A DNA stretch of 64,000 nucleotides from Bacteroidia bacterium (GTDB taxonomy: Bacteria > Bacteroidota > Bacteroidia > J057 > JADKCL01). The stretch's first letter is position 1; every line of letters starts with the position of its first letter. Location of the stretch: NCBI GenBank assembly GCA_020635905.1, contig JACJYV010000009.1:372001-436000 (forward strand). Direction: 5' to 3'. The position numbers were made by a program, and so were the translations under genes. The notes below the pieces were generated by a model, which was given only the letters and a program-made list of their open reading frames with translations, was not told the origin of the DNA and ran no database searches. Below are positions 24,156-31,700 of the stretch, in pieces.

Positions 24156-25151
24156 TTAGAAAGGTAAGTCGTCAATATCATCTTCCATTTGAGGTGGTTC
24201 ATTCTTTTTCAGTCTTATTGGTTTCAGAAATGGTTGTTCCTTAAATAATCCTTTCTTTTTCAAGTATCCTTCTCTGTACTTGATTTGACTAAAATTCTCC
24301 GCCTCTTCGAAATTCCAAGTATTGATTTTTTGCATTGCATATCCTGATAATACCCTTTCATTTTTTTCAACTCTAAGGATTAAATCCTCTAGCAGGTTGC
24401 AGCATTCTTCGGGATTATTTACGACCTGCTCCTCAGAAAACCTAATAACAAACCAGCCTTCTGCATTGAAATAGGAGTCTCGCCACTCATCAGTATGCTT
24501 TCCACTCTTATTTATATAATGAATAGGTTCTCTTGTTTCCAGAATATATGGTTCATCTATTTCAATATCAATGAGCAAATTGGTTTCTTTATTATTGTAG
24601 ATAATGTCTGGTTGATAGGCTAGGAAACTTTCAAACTCTTCAATTATTTGATTTTGGTAAACCATTCCTGGAAATCTTCTTTTTAGAATAGAAAAGAAAT
24701 AGTCTTCTGAAGCTCCTTTTTTTGAGGTTTTGGACAGTTTATACGGCTTCGTAGCTTTCTTAAGGGCCTGGAAAACCTGGGATCTTTGATACTCTTCTGT
24801 ATCCAGTGGATTTCTAATCCATTCTACATCTTCATCATGTAATTTCTTCCTTTTTTGATAATCACGTAAGAGGCTCTGGTAAACCGGGATAGAATTTGAA
24901 TATTCACGGTCTGATGTGATTTTAACATAAACCCAAAATCCTATTGGGGCCGCCATAAAAATAAGTGCCACTGCTTTTGGAACACCCAAAACAAAGGCGA
25001 GCAATGCCATTGGAAAAATCCATGGAAGAAATACCCACAACGGAACAGAATTCCTTTCCGGCTTAAAGGGTTCCCATGGTCCACTTGAAACTGGAATCTC
25101 AGCATTCCTAGCCAACTTAACTTTTTCCGGTATTTTGATTATTGGATACAT
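24156..25151 (-). CDS. Membrane-anchored nuclease-like protein (island)
   Basis: 331 residues. Two TM helices near the N-terminus (about 38-75, VPLWVFLPWIFPMALLAFVLGVP and KAVALIFMAAPIGFWVY) precede a cytosolic domain. In that domain, YQPDIIYNNKETNLLIDIEIDEPY and DSYFNAEGWFVIRFSEEQV resemble the (P)D...(D/E)x(D/E) strands and C-terminal edge of PD-(D/E)xK / DUF559-type nucleases. The substrate is unknown. A membrane anchor is unusual for such an enzyme. It would be the first cassette of the island in transcription order. Confidence 0.55.
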   Translation of the reverse strand: MYPIIKIPEKVKLARNAEIPVSSGPWEPFKPERNSVPLWVFLPWIFPMALLAFVLGVPKAVALIFMAAPIGFWVYVKITSDREYSNSIPVYQSLLRDYQKRKKLHDEDVEWIRNPLDTEEYQRSQVFQALKKATKPYKLSKTSKKGASEDYFFSILKRRFPGMVYQNQIIEEFESFLAYQPDIIYNNKETNLLIDIEIDEPYILETREPIHYINKSGKHTDEWRDSYFNAEGWFVIRFSEEQVVNNPEECCNLLEDLILRVEKNERVLSGYAMQKINTWNFEEAENFSQIKYREGYLKKKGLFKEQPFLKPIRLKKNEPPQMEDDIDDLPF

Positions 25152-25185
25152 TAGTTTTTGCTTTTTTCATTTCTCCCAACTCACC

Positions 25186-25206
25186 AATAGCGGCATTGCC
25201 GCTATT
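25186..25206. repeat. Perfect 10-bp hairpin at the right edge of the island
   Basis: AATAGCGGCA and TGCCGCTATT with a 1-nt loop. On the minus strand, it ends CCGCTATTGGTGA, close to the end of attC-like copy B (GCATTGGTGA). It could be a reduced fifth site. Confidence 0.5.
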
Positions 25207-25726
25207 TCCCCTACACTACAAGCCACCACCCCAATTTACAAAATCCACCTCCACATTTTACCCCCAACCACAAATAAATCACCCCATTCACATCACACCA
25301 CTCCACCTTCTCAACCAGCACCTCACAACCTACCCAAACTCCCCAGTCCTTCCCACACACCTCCAATCCAGATCCATTCTAGATCCCACCTTCTTCAGGG
25401 GTTGTTTAGGGTTTGTTCAGGACTTGGTTGCGGCTTGGTGAGGGGAAGAAAAGAGGGGAATTGTATTCAGAATGCATCAAGAAACCCGCATTACCTTGTA
25501 AAACTACCTAAAAAATACCACAACAAAAAAATGATCCCAGCTTCTTTCTGCCCCTAAAATCCACACCAGTCCCAGCCCAAAGGAAACCCATCCTCAAAAT
25601 ACATAATTGAAGGCCGACCCTAAAATCCTCATAACTCACTGCTTCAATTCCCTCGTTTTTTCTTATTATTAGAGTTCAGTCGCACTGGCCCCTGGCCTGG
25701 ATTTTATTCAATGAGAAAACTATTAC
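25207..25726. other. Gene-free segment with a G-depleted stretch
   Basis: No convincing gene lies here. The stretch 25207-25390 is almost free of G on the plus strand (about 5 G in 185 bases), reading as C-, A- and T-rich, with CACC- and CCTCC-like words. The rest has normal composition. Open frames in it are low complexity and are not annotated. Confidence 0.7.
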
Positions 25727-28700
25727 ATGAAGCGGTTTATTCTGATATTTTCGTTGCTTTTTGCCTTTGGGATAGCTAATTCCCAGATCAGTACCTTTCC
25801 CTACACCCAGGATTTTGAAACTTTTTCCACCTGTGGCACCGCCTGCGGCGCTGCCTGTTCACTGAGTGCTGGCTGGGAAAACGATATCAACGACGACATA
25901 GACTGGGCCGTGGACGTCAACGGCACCACTTCCGCCACCACAGGCCCCTCTGTGGACCACAATCCCGGCACTACGGCCGGGAAATACCTCTACACCGAGG
26001 CCTCGGGTTGCAACCTCGATACCGCTCTGCTGGTCAGTCCCTGGTTCGATTTCACCAACCTCACCTCGCCTGTGGTCACCTTTTGGTACCACATGTTTGG
26101 CAATAACATGGGCACCATGCACCTCGATGCCTACCATGGCGGCCTCTGGACCAAGGACATTGTGCCCGGCTGGACCGACGATGTGGACCTCTGGCAGCAG
26201 CGGCTGGGCAATCTGTCGGCCTACGCAGGCATGGACTCCGTCCGCTTTCGCGTACGTGGCATCACCGGCCCCGGCACCCGCAGCGACATGGCCGTGGATG
26301 ATTTCGAGGTTTTCAACCTCGCCGGGGAAGACGCAGGAGCGGCAGCGCTGCTCACTCCTGTAACAGATTGCGCCCTGACCAGCGCTGAGATCGTAACCGT
26401 GCGCCTGGTCAATTACGGCATGGATACCCTGTTCGCCGGCACCCAGGTGCCGGTCAGCTTCCTGGTGGGCGTCACCACCGTCAATGAAACCCTCACCGTG
26501 GCCACAAACTGGATTCCCGGCGACACCCTCAACTACACCTTTACCGGCACCGCCGACCTCTCCATACCCAATACCTACCCGGTCACCGTATGGACCAGCC
26601 TGGCCCAGGATGGCAATTCCTCCAACGATACCCTGATTGTGAATGTGGTCAATAAGGGACTGATATCCAGCTTTCCCTACAGCCAGGGCTTTGAAACAGG
26701 TTCGGGCGGCTGGTCGGCCTACGGGGCAGCAAGCAGTTGGGAACTGGGGGTACCTGCCGGGCCCTTCATCACCGCCGCCGCCAACGGGGTGAATGCCTGG
26801 GTCACCAACCTGGACGGAGATTATAATAATAACGAAATGTCCTATCTGGAGTCGCCCTGCTTTGATTTTTCCGCTTTGACCGCCGACCCCCAGCTTTCCT
26901 TCAGCCATATTTTTGAAACAGAGACCGATTTCGACGAGACCTGGGTGGAATTGAGCACCAACGGAGGAGTGAACTGGACCAAACTGGGCGCTTTTGGAAC
27001 AGGTTTCAACTGGTATAACGATGCCGCCAATAACTGGTGGGAGGGAAATTCAGGTGCCGTAGGCGCCTGGCGCTATGCCAGCCATTTGCTGGTGGGTGCC
27101 GCCGGCCACAGCAATGTGCGGGTGCGTTTTGCCTTTTCCTCCGACGGCCTGGTGGCCAAGGATGGGGTAGGGGTGGACGACATTTTTATCAATTCCACCT
27201 TTGCCGATTATACCGTGATCCAGGTTTACAAGCCAGCGTCAGGTTGTGATCTGGGGACAAATGAGCCGGTCAGGATTCAGGTGGCCAATGTGGGCACAGA
27301 TACCATTCTGGGTTTGCCCTTATGCTTCCAGGTCAATAACGGAACCCCGGTTTGTGAGGCCCTCGTGGCCCAGTTTTTCCCGGGTGATACCCTGAACTAT
27401 TTCTTTACTGGCACCGCCGACTTGTCCAATCCCAATTCTTCCTACCTGATTACTGCTTACAGCTATGCCTCGGCCGACGTGGATTCCACCAATGACTCAG
27501 CTTATGCCGTGGTAACCCATTATCCCGCCATCTTTACTTTGCCCTATGTGGCCAATTTTGATACCCTGACCGTTGACATCACCAATCCTGTGCCTTTACC
27601 TGGCGGCTGGATCAATTCGCCTCTGGATGGCCCGCACGACTGGTGGATCAACACTGCGGGTACTCCCACCACTGGAACAGGGCCGCAGGCGGACCATACC
27701 ACAGGTGCCAGCGGAAATTACCTCTACGTGGAGGACAGTGGCTTTGATGAAGATTCAGTGGATCTGGTAACCCCCTGTTTCGACCTGAGCACCTTCCCCA
27801 ACTCCTATGTCGATTTTTGGGTGCATTCCAATTCCTCCACCGGCAGCAGCCCTACCCAAAATACCCTCTATTTTCAACTGGATGCAGGGGCAGGCTGGAT
27901 CACTCTGGATACCATTCAACATCTGAACAACAACTGGAACCACATTGAGCATAGCCTCAATGCCTACACGGGCATGGTGGTTCGTTTTCGTTTTCGGGTC
28001 AATAATAATAACGGCGCCATCACCCACGACATCGCCATCGACGATTTTCGGGTACGGCAGAAATTCGTGACTGACCTGGCTATCCTGAATCTTGACCAGC
28101 CCGTCACCTCCTGCAACCTGGGCCAGGAACAGATTTGCCTGCAACTGAATAACGCGGGTCTGGATACCATCGTTGACACCATCGCCTTGTATTGCGTGGC
28201 TGGAAATGATACCCTTTATGGTTCTGTTTTGGACACTTTGTATCCGGGAGATACCCTGATTTATTGTTTTGACAGCCTGCTTGACCTCAGCGCCACCGGG
28301 CCGCACAGCCTCCTTTCCTGGATTGTACTCGCGCCCGACAGCTTCGCTGTAAATGATACCCTGCTCAGCACCCTTACCAATGTGGCCGTCATCGACACTT
28401 TTCCTTTTTACGATGATTTTGAATCGGGGCCGGGAACCTGGATTGCGGGTGGAATCAGTAGTTCCTGGGAGTTTGGCACGCCTGCGGGCATCTTTATTCC
28501 TGCCGCGAACAGCGGCATCAATGCCTGGGTGACCAATCTCGATGGCAATTATAATAATAATGAAGCTTCCTGGCTGATCTCTCCCTGCCTCAACTTTTCG
28601 GGTCTCAGTGGGGATCCTCTTTTTTCATTTGCCCATATTTTTGAGACTGAAAATGATTTTGACGTAACCTGGGTGGATGTTTCCACGGATGGTGGCCAGA

Positions 28701-31700
28701 CCTGGAGCCGTCTGGGAACCACCTCGACCGGACAAAACTGGTATAATGACGCCGCGAATAAGTGGTGGGAGGGAACCATTGACACCGCAGGAGTCTGGCA
28801 GAATGCCCAGCATGTGCTTACAGGCACGGCTGGCTTTTCCGAAGTACGCCTGAGGTTCTTTTTTGACAGCGATAATTCTGTGGTGAAGGAAGGTGTGGGA
28901 ATTGATGATGTGGTGATAATTACGGATTACACAGACCTGGCTGCGATTGACATCCCCTGGCTTCAGTCTGATTGCGAACTGACCAATGCAGAACTGATCA
29001 CGGGCACCTTCGTCAATACCAGTGTGGACACCCTCAATTCGGCCATCGTCTGCTACTCCGTCAATGGAGGCACCGCCAATTGCCAGACTGTGCCAGGGCC
29101 ATTTCCAGGCGGCGATACCTTTACCGTGGTCTTTTCCACCCCGGCCGACCTGTCTGCCTTGCAGACTTACGACCTGCTGGTGTATGCCAATTTGCCCGGC
29201 GATCCCAATTTCTCCAACGACACCATCGCCCGTAGCATCTTCCATTCCCCCGTTTACAAAGTCTGGACGCCCTACCTGGAAACCTTCGACACCTGGACCA
29301 ACGACCTGACCGATCCCGTGGTGCTCCCAGCGCCCTGGGTGAATTCCATCCGCGATCAGGGACAGGACTGGTGGATCAATTCAGGCAGCACGGTCACCTT
29401 CAATACGGGCCCCAATGGCGATCATACCACGGGCAGTGGGAAATACCTTTACATGGAGGATTCGAATTACGAAAATGACTCCGTGGATCTGATTTCGCCC
29501 TGTTTCGACCTGGCCAATGTCGCCGCCTGCATGAGCTTCTGGTATCATTCGCACAACGGAAACCTTCCCATTTACGAGAATCAGTTTGAGGTTCAATTAT
29601 TTGACGGGGCAAATTGGATCACCCTGGACACCATTGGGGATGTATCCCCAAACTGGGAATACGCGGAGTATAACCTGACCCAGTTCTCGGGACTGGTGGT
29701 CAAAGCCCGCTTTCGGGGCATGGATAATAATGGCTATTTCAGCCACGACATCGCCATCGACGACTTCAAAGTCGAGCGCAAGCCTTCCCGCTTTGTCCAG
29801 GTTTCCGCAGCAGGGGCGGGGATTGGCAACACCTGTGACCTGACCCAGGAACAGATTTGCGCAGTGATCAAAAATGTGGGGATTGATACCCTGACTGTCA
29901 TTCCTGTGTTTTACGCTTTTGCGGGAGATACCCTGAGCCAGGTCCTGAACGCTACCCTTTTGCCGGGCGATTCATTGGCATTTTGTTTTGATTCTCTGGC
30001 GAATTTTACCCTCCCGGGCGAATACCTCCTGCAGGTCTGGAGTGCGGTACCCTTCGACACCATCCACAGCGACGACACCTCAGCCAAAGTGATTACCCTG
30101 CGTCCAACCATCAGTTCCTATCCCTATTTTGAAGATTTTGAAAGTGGGGCCGGGGGATGGATTCCAGAAGGAAACAACTCTACCTGGGCTCTGGGAAATC
30201 CGGCTAAAAGCTTGATTAATGGAGCCTTTTCAGGCACGCATACCTGGGTGACGGGTGGCCTTTCGACAGGAAGTTACGCCCCAAACGAGGCTTCCTTTGT
30301 GCAGGGACCCTGTTTTGATTTTTCGGCCCTCACCGCACCCTGGATCAAGCTTGCAATTTGGGTGGAAAGCGATTCTGCTTTGGATGGAGCGGTGCTCCAG
30401 TCCTCCGTGGATTCGGGTGCCACCTGGCAGGTGGTGGGTATGCCCGGCGACCCGATCAACTGGTACACGGATTCACTGGTCCTGGCGGTCGATTCTGGTC
30501 CGGCCTGGACCGGAAATACGGGAGCCTGGCTGCAGGCTCAACACCCCCTGACCGGCCTTGCCGGTCAGAATGAAGTCTGGCTGCGCCTATTCTTTGGCGC
30601 AGATTCCCTCAACCAATCAGATGGATTTGCCTTTGACGACGTCCTGATTGCCGAGGGCCCGCCCGTGCAGGTCAATCTGGGGCCGGATACGACCCTCTGC
30701 GCCACCAGCGTATTGCTGGATGCTGGATTCTCCAACGGATCATACCTTTGGAGCAACGGAGATACCAATCAGATTACCACCCTCTTTGCCTCGGGTAGCA
30801 TTTCCATCATTTATACTGATTCAAACGGGCTTTGCTCCTTTGATACCCTGTCTTTAACCCTCACCCCCGGCGGACCTTCGGTCAATCTCGGACCAGATAC
30901 CGGATTTTGCAGTGGAGATTCCGTCCTGCTGGATGCGCTCAATCCTTTGTCTTCCATTTTGTGGTCCAATGGCGCCACCACCCAGACCATTCAGGTTACT
31001 CAGGCCGGGCTTTACACTGTGACGGTCACGGACACCAACGGTTGCACTGCCTCTGACGCCATTCTGGTCAGTCATTTCCCTGATCCCCTGGTAGATTTGG
31101 GCAATGACACCCTGATTTGTGCAAATCAGATGATTTTCCTTGATGCGGGCAATCCTGCCTTCACTTACCTTTGGTCCACCTCAGATACCTTTCATGCCAT
31201 CATTACCAGCCCGGGCGACACCATTTCCGTTCTGGTGACCGACGGAAACGGCTGTTCCTCGAAGGATACCATAGTGCTTTTCTCTGATCCCGAACCCGTA
31301 ATCAACCTGCCTGCGGATACGACCTTCTGCGAAGGAAATACCATCCTGCTGGATGCGGGCTCTCCCGGATTCTCCCACCTGTGGTCCACGGGCGATACCA
31401 CCCAGACTTTGCTGGCCGATTCGATGGGAATCTATGAAGTGACGGTTACCAACCTGAATGGCTGCGCAGCAAAGGATACCTTCATCCTCATTGTCAACCT
31501 CAATCCTGACATTCAACTTGGCAACGACACCAACCTTTGTGAAGGAAATTCTCTGCTGTTGGATGCGGGTAGTTTTGTGGGAAGCTTTACCTGGAGCACA
31601 GGCGACACCACCCAAACCCTGCTGGTTGACAGCACTATCATCCTCTCCGTGCTGGTCACGGATGTATTCTCCTGCCAGGGCACTGACACCATTGCCATAA

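Noticed and set aside
19912..25151. The island as a prophage or transposon
   Set aside because: No integrase, transposase, structural phage gene or flanking direct repeat was seen.
25135..25557. Low-complexity plus-strand frames in the G-poor region
   Set aside because: The His/Pro/Thr-rich translation is a by-product of the missing G; there is no ribosome binding site and no homologue.
25859..26908. A 349-codon minus-strand frame inside the giant adhesin
   Set aside because: Composition and position show it is a shadow of the repeat-rich coding strand.
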